In this document: positions 23,628 through 37,054 of the stretch, piece by piece
Layout: every line of letters starts with the position of its first letter
Position numbering within the stretch: the first letter of the stretch is position 1
Assembly (NCBI RefSeq): GCF_041260155.1
Contig: NC_091940.1
Coordinates: 24,661,870-24,725,869, forward strand
Length of the DNA stretch: 64,000 nt
Source of the DNA: Ptychodera flava
Taxonomy: Eukaryota; Hemichordata; Enteropneusta; Ptychoderidae
Direction of reading: 5' to 3'
The notes under the pieces: model-generated
What the model saw: the letters and a program-made list of their open reading frames with translations, nothing else
The model's database searches: none
Told to the model about the DNA's origin: nothing
Made by a program: the position numbers and the translations under genes

Positions 23628-23839
23628 TGCTCCGCAGAAAGGAAGCTCCACCCGGATGAAATACTAACTTGGTTTTAATGATATGCGATTTATTATTTTG
23701 AATAATTACGTAAATAATATCATATTTTAGGCTATTAATGTCTAGTTCGCCTGCGGTCAATATGTGACACATAACCTATTGTTCATGTACAAATTTCGAC
23801 AGAAGCGGCGTGTAACTCAATACGCATTTCAATAACATA

Positions 23840-24480
23840 CAGTGACCTGAACATCACTGACAGGCGTTCGCAGAGGTCCAACTACTGTTTGTGAAATAAG
23901 TAACGCTGGCAAATCAAAGAATAGCGCCCTCGTGTAGCGGATTTGACTTAATTGCAAATGTGCAACGTACTTAGCAAACCGTAAAAGCAACCTCTGCATT
24001 CAACGAAAGAATGTCATCACAGTCTGTCAAACTGCTTTTCATGTGCGATGGCGTTCATTAGCAGCGACAGTCATTGTGATATGACAAAATCACCATGAAA
24101 ATAGTTCGCACGACTCACCGATGATGACGTTGAACGTGCCTGCAGATTATCTGCATCCGATGATAAGTTTGCCTGCTCTTCGTTTTTCAAAGCCTCCTTC
24201 TGACACAACAGAAGTACCCTGTCTCGATTCACATTGATGATCTCCTTTCCAAAAGTGTTTCATGCCAAAGCCAAAGTGTGTATCCCTACTGTAAGTGTCC
24301 AGTGTCGTAAACGGTCCCGGTCAATTTTAATCACTTAGCGACAGGCACTGAAATGAATTATGGGTTCTATATCGTATCAAATGTAGTTGATCCGAGTCAA
24401 TGGAGGAAACTGGGATTCGCTACACTGATTTGGAATTCTGAAATAAACGACAAACATTGCTACAATGTCTATCTCAAATT
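23840..24480 (+). repeat. Intergenic duplicate of about 2.93-3.37 kb
   Basis: Shares 'tagcgccctcgt', 'attcaacgaaagaatg' and 'ctgatttggaatt' in the same order as the earlier copy. The interpretation is the same: a relic of the duplicated unit downstream of gene B. Confidence 0.5.
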
Positions 24481-25020
24481 AAGAAACACCGATTCCCACT
24501 TGTCTTAGCATAATATTCGGCTTAAAAAACTTGACATGTTCTATTATCATGCAAGGGGGGGGGGGAACATTCGGTTTACGCATCCGCAAATTGAATGTAC
24601 ACGACATTGTCTCCAATTGTCTAATTTTTCAAGGTAGCGTTCAAAAAAGCAAGCCGCGCTATCTGCATCGATTTGCGTGCCCATTTTGATGCCAATTACT
24701 TCAGTACACTGGTATATGCGGCTTTACATAGGGGCCACCCAACAGAGTCTTTATACGAAAAAAGCTCTCCTTCAGCAATATGTTAGGGAGCTTCTTATAG
24801 GGAGGTGGTGGTGGAAATCAGAGACGGTTGAATTTACAAACCGGTAATGGAGAGGGTTAAAAGTTTACTAGACACAGATTGAAAGAGGGGTGACATCTCA
24901 GAAATTTTGTATCGAACAATGAGATTACCAAAATAGAACTGAAAATTTAAAAACAATGGAAAAGAATGTAATTTAAAAGGGTAAATAGCCTACAACTTAC
25001 ATAGATCAAGTTTGAAACAA
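24481..25020. other. Non-coding stretch with a poly-G run
   Basis: Includes a G run of 11 at 24,555-24,565. No gene or RNA was recognised. Confidence 0.35.
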
Positions 25021-25039
25021 TTTTGACCGGGGGTCACTT

Positions 25040-25990
25040 TTTACAGTTGATGAATTGTGGATGACACGATTTAGAATGTCAAACCGGTTTTACTATATGG
25101 CTCAGAGATTTGGGGACAAGACTTCATGGATTATAAGCAGTGCGATAAATCAGCAATCGAAAAAATTCACCTCAAATTTTGTAAGAACATTTTACATTGT
25201 AACAGACACGCTTGTAATGCAGCTGTAGGGGTGAACTAGAACAATTTCCACTTCTACTTGAGATCAAACTTAATATTGTTTAATACTGGATTCATATTGT
25301 ACAACTCCAACACAATAATCTTGCTAAAGAAGCTTTCTTGGATCAAATGGTAAACAACACTAACAATAAATCCTGGTTTAACTGTTTAAGTGCTTCAATT
25401 AAAGAAAATGGAATGAAATTTCTCCATCACTTAAACACCAAAACGTTATAGCTGGATTAATGAAAACAAATTTAACAAACAATTACGAGGTCTTCTGGAA
25501 AAAATTAATCACTGATGAAAATAGTAAATTAAGAATGTACGCCAAAATAAAACATCATTTTAGATTAGAACCCTACTTAACACAGTTACAAGGTGAGAAA
25601 AGAAAATTACTCACCAAGCTTCGTATAAGGAAACATGATCTAGCAATTGAAAAAAGGGAGACACATGGTACTGCAATCAATGTAACACCAACAGTATTGA
25701 AAATGAAATACATTTTTTATTAGTCAGTCAGAAATATAAAGTCCAAAGGAAGAACTTTTTCAGTAAAATCAATTTCCAAAATGATACAACTGAAAAACCA
25801 GCTTATTTTTCTACTACAAAAACAAGAGTTATCTTTTAATGAACAGCTTGCAGATTGTATTATTACTTAATATAAACAAAGAAATACCGAGTTATATTTA
25901 TTATTAGCTACCTTTATTATACTATATTACTTTATTGGAGAAAAGTTTGAACTTGTTAATTTTGTATCACACTTTTGTTGCTACAAATGT
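25040..25990 (+). mobile_element. LINE remnant: 3' end of a non-LTR retrotransposon ORF2
   Basis: Conceptual reading in shifting frames gives sequence typical of the C-terminal end of a LINE reverse transcriptase ORF. It includes a PVLLYGSEIWG-like segment near 25,090-25,120, then IEKIHLKFCKNIL, and further on YEVFWKKLITDENSKLRMYAKIK-type sequence (25,484-25,560) and LTKLRIRKHDLAIEKR. Several stops and frame changes interrupt it and the 5' part is absent, so it is a 5'-truncated, decayed copy. It looks most like the CR1/L2/Jockey type, but the clade is uncertain. No counterpart was seen in the other units. Confidence 0.65.
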
Positions 25991-26039
25991 GATGTAAATC
26001 CTATATATTTACAAGCAAGCAAAAATCTATTATTATGAA

Positions 26040-27400
26040 CGTACGTTTCTTAAATTCCCCCATCCCCTCCCTGCTTATAACGAAGGCTCCTTTAGCGGGC
26101 AGGCGGTAATATTCCTACCTAAGCGGCCGGGGAAATACCCTGTATATAAGGGTTGACACCACAGATTGAATGTGCATTTTTTTATTCGTGACATTTCATA
26201 TTGTACGGACATGAATAAGGTAGAATGCGCCTCGCGGACAGATATTCTGACTCTCAAACTTTGACAAAACGTTTTTGGTCTACCACTTTTGGGAGTTTAT
26301 TTGAAAGCTCACGAAGAAAATTAATCTTGTAACCAGCTTATTTTTGTGAAAATCGAAAAATTGATTTTTCTCCATAGAGTTAACGCAGGATGGTTACCAT
26401 TTTGAAGTTAGACAGTGGGTAAATATTGGGTACTTTGTCTTTCTTGTACATTTTGCTGAACCCTGACTTTTATTTACATCCGAATCGAAAGGGATGGGTT
26501 CAAGTTTCCTTGAAGAAAGTTTGAGCGAAAGTTTATCCTCTAATTTCTAGGCTCTTACTACCATCAGGAAAATACAATGTGTTAAAGAGCAGGTCATCCT
26601 AATTTGGACATTTATCTAGGCCTCCGCCATTTCTGTCAAATACATTCACGAAATCGGAAAGATAAGGGACCGTGGGTGATTAAAACAGGCACATAACAAA
26701 GGCAACTCATTGCGTATAGAGGGGAGGGGTTCATCTCTATTTCGACTATCGTGTGCAAAGTCGCAAAACATACATTCCACAGTTAAGGCATGAAAACCTT
26801 GATACAAACCGTGACTCTAAATATTAACCATTATGACTCTGTTTTCTTCAAGTGTTTCTTGTTCAAGAACTTGTTAGTCAAACTTGCAAAAACCTATTTC
26901 AGTAAATTTTCGTGTTTAGGGAAAGTTCAATCATAATTCGTTGTCGGATTTTCGCACTTATATACTTTGGTTTAGGAAAGGTGGATGGGAGTTATGGTCG
27001 AATGTAACGAGCTTCGTTAGACAGGCGTGTGTTTGAACCGTTCATTGTCCATATCAGCAAGTCAAACAAATATAAATTTAAACAAAATAGCAGACATATT
27101 TGCTCTAGTTAAAATAGTAGTATCTCCTTCCTTCTTGGAATCTAAAAGCATAATACACAGTAGTATCGAATAGCATAACGCGTGTTTTAACTGTAGTGAT
27201 CATGTGGCATCATGACTGTAAGGTGAAGTGGTAAAAGATTCTGACATGCATGCATGTCTTGATTAACTTAGCTTGTCTAGGGCAAATCGCCAAACAGAGG
27301 ATATGATCATATGGTGGAGATGCTCAAATTCTTGCGACACCGTGAACTCTACTCTTTTCGATACAAGTGAGTGAGAAATACAAAATTAGATTGTATATGT

Positions 27401-27488
<88 letters not shown>

Positions 27489-28370
27489 TTGGTTGCTTTG
27501 GTCGCCGTTTACATACACGGTAAGAATTTCGCATATACAATTAACATCGCAAATGGATATTATCAACGCATAGTGAGAGAGATATCTTCAAAAAAGCTGT
27601 TTGTTCTTAAAAACCTCAATATTTCTTTAGAAAAACTTATTAATAATTGCATCGAGATAAACACGAGGGTGAAGCGATATCCAACCTCGTAACGACAATA
27701 GATCTACTATATCTTTAATGTCTGCTGTTTGTTTGAAAACATAAATCCAGATTCATGGATTTCGAATGAGAAAAAATCGCTAACTAAGATCTGACATGTG
27801 TATTTAAAAAAAAAATTCATAAATATTAACGCATTTCAATATTACGTTTTTTACTGAAAATGATCTCGGAATATGTTTTTGTAAACCAGAAGAAGGAAAT
27901 AAAGAAAGTTTAAAAATTTAAAGTGATGTTTATTCCCGTCGTTAACAATAATCATTGCTGTATTCTATCATACTTGGTTGAATTGCAGATTAATGATACT
28001 TTGTATTGGGTTAGCAGAGAAATGTATCTTATACTATATTTTGTAAATTTATTTGAAGGTCTATGTGAGTTTTTGATCTCGCAAGAAACAATGTTTAACT
28101 CTGGTGAATGTTGTTCAATTACTATCGACGACAGCAATCTAAACGGTAACGCGGGAAGTTTTATGTATAAACATAATAAGAGACCGAAACCTACATGTAA
28201 GCAACATATATTATTGCATTGTACTTGTGGTTTAGTTTATCCAACATGAATATTTAAGCTAAAATGTATGATTCAACTGTGTTATGAAAATTATGCATAC
28301 ATTTATGACTGGCAATTTTGTTTCGTTTAAGCATGGTGCTATAGTGTGAGTGTTGGAGACAGGCGGAACC
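26040..28370. other. Intergenic DNA downstream of gene B, duplicate of about 46.62-48.89 kb
   Basis: From about 26,520 it runs collinear with the stretch downstream of gene C, with shared blocks at 26,640/46,690 ('tacattcacgaaatcg'), 26,810/46,860 and 27,170/47,240. The stretch 26,200-26,540 also matches about 41,540-41,830. It contains a long AT microsatellite. The 108-codon frame at 27,923-28,249 is not conserved as a frame in the other units and is judged non-coding. Confidence 0.6.
27403..27485. repeat. (AT)n microsatellite
   Basis: About 80 bp of uninterrupted AT dinucleotides. The IYIY-type open frames over it are artefacts. Confidence 0.97.
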
Positions 28371-28676
28371 TCAATACCAGTCAAAGTTGCTATTTTCCTC
28401 TTCATATTCAATACTAGCGCGTCGGCTTGGTCTTCGACCTCTTCGATTGTTTTGTCCGCGTCCCCTTCCTCCTCGATTACCTCTGGATGAATTTCCTCTT
28501 CCGGCTGTACTGCCATAATTCGTCCCATGAACACCTGTATTGTAAGTAGATCCCCTGCCTGGACTGGAACCCGTTCCCCTTCCGAAACCACCCCTCAAGA
28601 AACCACCATAGTTCGTACGGTTATGATTTGAGGCAGGTCGTGTCACGTTTGCATTATATACACCACCGCGGGAACC
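28371..28676 (-). CDS. ZNFX1: ZNFX1-like gene B, last exon: RGG tail
   Basis: Acceptor 'cttttccag' before 'GGTTCCCGCGG', phase 0, 101 residues and a stop. Contains GSRGG, LRGGFGRG, RGNRGGRGRG and RRGRRPSRR, then an extra acidic end (EYEEENSNFDWY) that runs past the position where A and C stop. The Arg/Gly content suggests RNA binding or condensate formation (inference). The extra acidic end is unique to B and could reflect loss of the ancestral stop. Confidence 0.75.
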   Translation of the reverse strand, partial: GSRGGVYNANVTRPASNHNRTNYGGFLRGGFGRGTGSSPGRGSTYNTGVHGTNYGSTAGRGNSSRGNRGGRGRGQNNRRGRRPSRRASIEYEEENSNFDWY

Positions 28677-29122
28677 CTGGAAAAGTCAATGTAAAATTCA
28701 CATAATGTAAAACGATATGCAAAATGGGGTCACTACCTCATTTTCACAAGTGTTCCCTTCATCTGTCTTCCCATGAGACTGCGATATAGATACGTACACA
28801 TGATAAGCCTTTCCTCACTATATTTTAACAAACGGTGGCATTGCAGTAGTGAGTTATGGGAAATGTTAGGAATGGCGAGGTGAGCTATAGGTCTTTCTTT
28901 ACTGTGCTGACGCTGTAGACACGGTTTCAACTCCTGATACAATGACTGTTTATCAGTTCTACCTCAATCAAATAATAGGAAAGCTGTCACAATCATAATT
29001 GAACTACTTTCGACAGAAACTTGGTCAATTTATAAAGTCTACGTGGAATGGTATACTTCAGTAGAGTCACATCTAAGCTTCCAAATATAGATGAAGGGTC
29101 GGTTTTCATGTACGTCACCCAC

Positions 29123-29197
29123 CTTAGTTTTCCTTCTCCTGTTCCCTGAATGAAAGTCAGTTGACGTTCTGGCTTGATTAACACCAAAGTGCTGTAC
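29123..29197 (-). CDS. ZNFX1: ZNFX1-like gene B, small C-terminal exon (25 aa)
   Basis: Acceptor 'attatattag' and donor 'AAG|gtgggt', phase 0 at both ends. Begins VQHFG and ends HSGNRRRKTK. It is homologous to the 29-aa exon of A and the 30-codon exon of C. Function is unknown and it is probably a disordered linker. Confidence 0.75.
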
Positions 29198-29711
29198 CTA
29201 ATATAATAAGAAGATGATTTATTAAGTTTCTATTTATTTCATGCAACATGTGTCAATGCCCATGTACGTAGTAAGTCTGAATTCCATATTTAAATATTAT
29301 ATTTTAATTCACAACCTTGTCAAATAAGTGGCTTTCCCGTTATAACACACCAATGAATAGCCCTCCGTTGTTTAATTAGGCTAAGATGAAAAACACCCTC
29401 TGAAAAAATTACTTAAAGGGCTACCGGTATGTTCTTAGGATGAAAAAGAATATGTACTTTAAAAGGTTTTGTGCATTCTCTGCACTTAAAACCAGCATGT
29501 ATATGTCAGTGACTAATGATTGACCTTACAATTACCCAAACCTTTCAAGTCTTTGTCTTGGGTTGCGTAGCAGCTAAGAGAAGCCACAGTAGCATGACAC
29601 CAGAATAGATTGATTTGCAACTCTATGCGTTAGATTACGTTTCCTTTGATACATGTCCCCTTTACGCACGCAAACGTGATCTCACAGTTTGAAGTGATAT
29701 TAAGACGGTAC

Positions 29712-29789
29712 CTGCATTGATGCTGTGTTCACGCCGTACGGTACATTCCGATCTGAACGGGCAGATGATGACAATTTCCTGTCAGCCTC
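29712..29789 (-). CDS. ZNFX1: ZNFX1-like gene B, 26-aa exon
   Basis: Acceptor 'tggaattag' and donor 'CAG|gtaccg', 78 bp, phase 0. Begins EADRKLSSS and ends SMQ. Its length and frame equal those of the matching exons in A and C. Confidence 0.78.
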
Positions 29790-30198
29790 CTAATTCCAAA
29801 TCAATATAATGTTATAAGTCTGTATTAAAAAAACAAACTCTTCCACCCAAACACAACATCTACTATGTAAAGTCATGACCTGCCATTATTTTGAAGATGA
29901 GAGAGTACACGAGTTAGACATTGGTTGAGTCATATCCACAAAATGTCAATTCTGCAGCAATTTAAGAATTTTATCATTAGAGAAGCATTGCATGTAATTG
30001 CAGATCAATATTTTGATGCAGTTTAGTTATGAAATATCAACGATAATGAGAAAATAACAATATAATTTTTGATGTGGTTCATATATCGTTTATGGCTACT
30101 TATTCCATCAGTAACCTTCTTGTTCACATTTTTACAGTGGATAATGTTTCGGATTAAAATCTGTATATTATGTTATCATTTGGTCTGTCATTACTCAC

Positions 30199-33100
30199 GT
30201 TTGCAATATTTTCAGGGAATCTCCAGACATCATTCCTCTGGTCTTTGTGCTGCCTCGCTGTTGTAGGACATTGGTCACATACTGGTCCTTGTATGTTCTG
30301 GTCATTGTGCGAGTTGGCTTGTTTGGGTGTCTCTGTAGCATGGTAAAATATATGACCCTGGCTGCATTTGTACCATTCATCTTTTCCAAATGTTCTGAGG
30401 CTGCCAACTGTGCATGGGTTAAGTTCATACGGAATTCTCTGTCCTGCAAGTACTTCCGGATGAAGGCTTTTAAATGTTGATAGCGCATTTAATAGTGTGG
30501 CAGGACGTAGCTCCTCGAGCAGGACACTCTCAGTGTAATCTAAGAAGTCATGCACAGGTCGTCCTCGTACTGACCTCTGTGCCGAACCTTTTGGTGTCGA
30601 CACCTCAGAGAAAACATGTCTATTCTGGAGTCGATACGTGGCAAGAAGAACGCTGCTCTGGAGAATAATACTTCGAAACTCTTCTCTCTCTTCAGGACAG
30701 AGCGGATCACTTTTGCAGCCTGCAACTTTAAATATTTGTTCATCAATTGACATCTGTAATGATCTAGCCTTATGGGTGATCATATCTAGAACTTTAGAAT
30801 CAGGCGTGCCCTTGTTTGTGTCTTTACAGTTCATTACGGCAGATGCCACTTTTTCTGCCTGTATTTTGGCATCTACAAGCTGTTCATAGATCCTTATACT
30901 GTTCTCGATGGGTATCATTGCTGATAAACTGGTTGTTGTCTCAATGGCCTGCTCAAATAGGGGATGGTGCATAAGAGGTATTGTGGTTCGTACTAGCTTC
31001 TTAAGGTGTTCTTTTGCTGGAACCACAAAATTAAACATGTCAGGCACTGTGTTCATGTGATCAATTGTAGCGATGATATATTTGGTCAAAGTATTGTATC
31101 GATTACAGCCTATGACAGTCTTCCGGCATTTTGGACATATTTTCATAATCAGAGGGTATACTCGATTGCCACCGATTGCTGTGATTCCAAGCATCCATCG
31201 ATCCATATCATTTACCTCAAAGACATCTTTACATCTAAGCTGAATAAAACGGCTTTCATTCGTGTACGTTCTTCCGAAGAAAGCAGCAGTTGCTGCTACT
31301 TTCTTTTTATGGCACTGCCGGCACAATTCTGGACATATTTCTCCACAAAGTCCGACACAATCGTGACCACACTTCAGTTTCTTCATGCATGGGTTGTTAC
31401 AGGGTGGTCTTTCACAAGGTTCCCAACAAAGATTGTTGCATTGATGATGTACACAATTCCATGTGCATCGCATATTGCAACGTTTACCATGTACTTTATG
31501 CTCACAAGGGTGTGGGTGCTTCATCGTGCACACACTACATATTTCGTAACATTTGTTCATGCATGGATGGCCACAGAGAAGCATCCGCTCACATTTCAAG
31601 TTGCATATGTTATGACGACCGCTTGAACTTTTACAAATGCCACATATACCAGTACATTTGTGGCCACACTCAAGAATTGAGTCGCATTTCAGAGGGCAAA
31701 ATGGTTTTCTTTCACAGCATTTGATTTGAATGATGTGAGTACATTCTTCAAATGTTTTCTGTACTCCTTTCAAACATATTTCATTACACTGTTCAGAGCA
31801 CAGTTTAGTACACATGTGACCACATTTCAAGTTTCTAATGCAAGGCATATTGCAATCACTGTGAATATCATGCTTAATGCAATCACCACAAATTCCCTGG
31901 CAGGTATGTCCACATGGTAATAGTACACCACATATCTGGTTGCAGTTCTTTTCTGTGTAGAAACAAGGACCTTTGACGTTGTGACCACATGACCAATCTT
32001 TATGTATTATCTGCACCTTGCATTTAAGAACACATTCTTCACCACATTTATTAGGACAAGCATGGGTACAGTTCAGTTTTCTTTCACAAGGAAGTTTGCA
32101 TATGTATGTCAACTCGTCTTCTGAACACTTCATAGTCTGAGTATGGCCGCATTTTGTCAGCGATTTTTTCCACAATTACTTGACATTCATCAGGGCAGTC
32201 ATCTGAACATTTTTCTATACACCTGTGCCCACAGTCGAATGCTTTCCTGCACTTGTCTTGACATTTGAATTCGGATGGATTTTGAGAGCATTTCATTTGT
32301 TGTACATGATAGCAACCGGGCAACAATTTATGTACTGAAACTGTACAGTCCTCGCATCCCTGAAAACATTTTAAGGGACAAGGGTGTTTTCGCTCACACA
32401 TCTTAGGACATGCTTGCTTACAATTGAAGTCGGAAGGGTCTTGATAGCATGGTACATTCTGTATATGATAACATTTAGGAATTCGTTTCTCAATCTTGAT
32501 GGTACATACACTACACCCTTCAAAACATCGCAATGGACAGGGATGTCCTTTTCCACACTTCTTTTTGCAAGGTTCCTGACAATTAAAATCTCTAGGATCC
32601 AGGTGGCAAGGTACCATTTGCAAGTGTTCACATATGGGAATTTCTTTTGCCACCTTTTCAATACATGGTCTGCATTTTTCGTGGCATTTTAAAGGGCATG
32701 TATGACCTCTTTCACACTCATTTTCACATGCTGCTTTGCATCTGAAAGTTTCTGGGTTTTGATAACATGGTACTTTTTGCTTGTGTCTGCAACTTGGGAT
32801 AACCTTCTCCATATTCACCATACAGGGTCTACATTTTACATAACAAGGCAATGGGCAGGGGTGTCCTTCCGTACAGGAATGTTTGCATTTTTCTTGACAG
32901 TCGAATTCTTCTGGTTTTTCATAGCAGAACATCTTTTGGACGTGACCACATTTTGGGATCATTCTTTCCACTGTAATTCTACACTTTCCACAGTCTTTAT
33001 AACAAATCAATTTACAATGGTGTTGTCCAGCATCACAGGTTCTTGCACAAGGCTTCTGACACTTGTATTCTTTATGGTTTGAGTCATAGGGATGGCAAAA

Positions 33101-36100
33101 GAGTACGCAGACATGGCCACATTCCAACCTTGTCTCACAAAGACGACTGCACCCACCTTCTGGAGCAGCATCAAAATCTTCTCCACGGGCACACTTCAGC
33201 ATGGTTGCGGGATGATTTCTGCAGAATATTTTCAGTGACTTTCCTATTTTGCCAGCTTTTTGTAGTTCTCCAACAATATTTTTCCACAGTTGATTTTTCA
33301 GACCAAGAAGTTTAAAGTTTCCTATGCAATAGAAGCCCATCTTTGCTCTGCTTAAGGCTACACAGACTCTGTTCTCTATGTTAAGGAATCCGATCTTTCC
33401 TTGTTCATTGCTGCGAACGAGTGACAACAGAATAATATCATTTTCTTCACCTTGAAAGTTGTCGACAGGGCAGATTCTTACGCCTTCAAAGACAGACCGC
33501 GGCATCATGTTTTTCAGCTGGATAACTTGAGCTGTATACATGGTTAGAATTGATATTTGAGTTGGTTTATAACCCTGCTTCAAGAGGTAGCGGCAAAGAG
33601 CAACAAGAAACTTGGCCTCGTGTACATTTGACCTGCTTCTTATGTCATCCATAAAGGTTTCTTGTTGTTCATGGTTTACAAAGTAAATGTTACTACTCAC
33701 ACCCATAATGTCGTCATAGGCCTCTACAGATGGGTGGTTTTCCAGATCACTGTAGATGTGTTTCATCAGGCTAGCTATTTCTGGTCTCATTCTGTGTTGG
33801 ATATTTAGAGTATTGTACTGCAAGTTGTTTTCAATCATGCGTTCAAAGAGTGACATATCTAAATTGAAATCTTTCGCAAGTCTATACACTGTTGGATTCG
33901 GGCGAAGCTGTTGGTGATCCCCGATCAATATGAGGTGTTGACAGTCTGATGTCAGTGTTGTTATTATGTGCGACTCGAGGACTTCTGCTGCTTCCTCCAC
34001 CACAATTATCTGCGGTCGTACCATGCGTAACAGGGAACTATATTTTGCAGCTCCGGTTGTTGTCATGCCAATCACCTTTGCATCCTTCAAGACACGAAGG
34101 TCTTCCTCTTGACGGACTTCCTTTAGTCTCAGGGTTTCTCTGTCGTATTCACCAACAACTTCCAAAAGTGAGTCTATGATCTTCTTATGCAACTTGAAGG
34201 ACCAATAGCGATAAAGTTTCCACCTGTCGTGTAAGTTTAGAGACCATACATTGGATATTTCGTTAGCTTCTTCCTCTGTCATTGACGATGTATCAGCAAT
34301 GAGGTCTTGTAAAATTGTCAGTTGGTACTCAATATGTTTGTCTTTCATAGCCGTTGTGACATCGGTCTTCCTTGATTTTTCTGTTGCCGTTCTGTTGGAT
34401 CTAGTGTAGAGTTCTTCCAAAAGCTCTCGAAGCTGATCATAGAGAATGTTGTGGCTGGCTTGCAGCGTACCTGCATCAGTGTCATCATTTTCTAGCATTC
34501 TCGATCTATTGATATAGTCTGCTTCTCCTTCAACATTGATGGTCCTTTCTGTTGCACAGTCGACATAGGAGGCATCATGTGTTAGAATATTGATAATGTT
34601 TGTGTCATTATGACCTCTTTCCAGTTTGTTCTCACGAGATATCTTCTTTATATCGTCCATGTGTGATGTTTTCATCTGAACTTGTGGATCCCGTAGCTCA
34701 GAAATGTTCTCTATCAACCAGAGATTCATAACATCATGAATATTGTTGAAATCTTTCTTCTGATTATCCGCGACCGTGTTATTTTTCAACATACTGTTCT
34801 TTTGAATGTTTAACATGACACTTTGGATGTTATATACACCACTAGCTTTTGCATTATTGAAGCTCCTTGTTATTGTAGATTTCTGAGATTCCAAGTTTTT
34901 ACGGATGGTGTAGCTAGCATGTCTGCCACGGAGGGTGGATCTTATCTTTGACAGTTGAAATCTTTCCAAAATCTCACTCTTACTCCTAGAACCAATTCGT
35001 ACAATACCATGTTCCAAAAAGTGGAAGATACCTTCGAGAAACTGGTCAAGTGCATGGTTTGTATAACACACAATCAAAATAGGTGAACAAGCATCATCCG
35101 TTTCGATCTCGTCATCATTACATCCTTTACACCATAAACTGTGGTTGTGGAGAAGCATTTTCATAATCTTCAAACCAACGTGCGTTTTTCCTGTACCAGG
35201 GGGTCCTTGTATGATGGCGAATTCTTTCGTGAGAGCAGTTTTAAGTGCTTTTAATTGAGATTCATTTAGATGTAACTCCTCTGCTGTTGGCCATTGAGAT
35301 GTACCAAGGACACATACGGGGAACTCCCCATATAGCATCATGGTATCAGAGTCTTCTTTGGGCATCTTCCAGTCCTGATAAATCAGAGGTGCAAAGTCAT
35401 ATATATGGTTACTATTTTCAGTCAAGTATTGTGGTTCATCAATGGCTCTTTCACAGTAAACTATGTATTTCTCAAAAGGAAGATTGCCATCACCAAGTTC
35501 CTGTAGACCTTCAAGAACATATCTATTCGCCTCAAAGTAAGCAGTAGTCTCAACCATCTTAAAGGCGTCTTCAGGCGCTGTTCTGAGTGTGTCCTCTATA
35601 CTGTGGAACTTCAGTACAACCCTGAACCTTTTCAATTGATCAATGTCCCTGTTGGCAACTGTCGCAAACATCACTGTCTGGAAATTGTCCTTTGTAAGGC
35701 AGACCAAACCACCATACAACAGACGCTTTGTGTGGTTCCATTGTACATGCCGCAACTGATGTTTGTCAAGACTTACTTCATGACAAATTCCCTCACTCTC
35801 CATGCAGACTGGTTGTAGTACATGCACGTTGTAATACATACGAACATCACTTAGCCGCTGTTGTTGTGATTTCGGCAGTAGCAAATTTCTTCGGATCTCA
35901 CTGATACCATCTCTTAGGGGTGCAATGAAATCTTCTCTGAGCAGTCTAAATTGCACGTCAAGGTAGTCATCTGTGTCTTCAAATGAACCTTTTGGTTTGT
36001 TTGGTCGAATGAAGGGCTTGATGTCAGTCACAACATCCTGTAATCTTGGGAAGATCGGTGTTTCCCGAAAATCTTCACTTGGTTCTTGTTTCAGCCATGC

Positions 36101-37054
36101 CTCGCTTTGGCTTGTAAACTGAGCATTACTTGAAGGCTGTAAAACCGCTCTTCTTTCACGAATGTTCTTAATTTCAGAGTCCCTATCTTCTTCCAAACCT
36201 CGGACATCCTCTTTAATGCCTTCCTCAATGTCTATCTTTTTATCATCCAGCATACGGACTATGTCTATGATGAGATTTAGAGTTGGTGCTAGGTCTTTGA
36301 ATTTCCCAGGCATTCGTCTGAATAGTATCTTTGTGATGGTTACAAGTTGTCTCAGAGTGGCTTCAGAGCCACCGTCGAATTGACCCCTTTGGATATCAAC
36401 AAGGATTGTACTGAGATAACGTGGTATAGTTAATTTGAAGAAAGCACATTCACTGACCATGATAAGGATGTGGATAACACTTTGTGGGACAGTCGAGCAA
36501 GTGACAGCCCGACTCAGTGTCCTGAGAATAAGAAGAAAGTCATTATACGATATTGACGGCTCATCTATCAGTTTAATAAATCCATTTGCTTCTTCTGAGA
36601 TAGTCATTACAATTTCTCTCGGCTCAGTCTCGTACAACTTCGTAAGCTTCGCAAAGTTAAGTTGCTTTTTGATGCCTCGCCTACGAGCATGCTCGATCGA
36701 GCTTTTATTTCTAAAGTTGTCCTTCTGTCTTGCACCACCTGTTTCGTACATCTTTGGTCTTTTCTCTAGGTCAGATTTTATTACATTCTGTCTATTATGT
36801 CCATATCCAGATGATTTAATTTTGCCCTCTTTTAGTGGTTGTGATTGATTAACATTTCCTTCCGTCTGCAATGAATGATGTTGTTCCCTTCGAATATGCA
36901 TTTGCTTCGAACTTGTGGAAGAAGTGTAGCCGCCTTTAAAGCTGTGTTGTGACGTCACATGCCTACCTTCTTCTGCCATGACCTGCTGCATTTGCTTTGA
37001 AGTAGCGGAGGAAATGAAATTGTCTCCAGATCCGTGTCGTAAAGATGAAGTCAT
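30199..37054 (-). CDS. ZNFX1: ZNFX1-like gene B, giant coding exon (one frameshift)
   Basis: Encodes about 2,285 residues with the same plan as gene A. A long disordered N-terminus is followed by the conserved N-terminal region (KKQLNFAKL), Walker A GPPGTGKT at 617-624, DExx-box EE at about 1020-1021, the remaining SF1 motifs, five NFX1 repeats (32,264-33,061), further NFX1 fingers and the RZ finger (WYKCSQGH...CDQC). The donor is 'GCAAAC|gtgagt'. The start is an ATG (MTSSLRH) aligned with that of gene C; the upstream acceptor is 'ctccttgtag' near 37,197. One extra base in a T6 run at 32,164-32,169 breaks the frame inside the finger array, near residue 1628. Homopolymer location makes an assembly error plausible. 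If real, it would remove the last fingers, the RZ domain and the RGG tail. Confidence 0.9.
32264..33061 (-). repeat. ZNFX1: Gene B: five tandem NFX1 finger repeats
   Basis: Exactly 798 bp, 266 codons: one 54-codon and four 53-codon units with the same cysteine/histidine spacing as in A and C. B and C share the extra residue in the first unit (DAGQH). Confidence 0.85.

Noticed and set aside
25460-25723. 87-codon plus-strand frame as a possible host gene
   Set aside because: Its content continues the decayed LINE ORF2 3' end on both sides, so it is part of that remnant.
27324-27566. Minus-strand frames with long Ile-Tyr runs
   Set aside because: Produced by the AT dinucleotide microsatellite; there is no protein-like sequence outside it.
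27923-28249. 108-codon plus-strand frame downstream of gene B
   Set aside because: The matching DNA downstream of A and C does not keep the frame open, so no coding constraint is visible.
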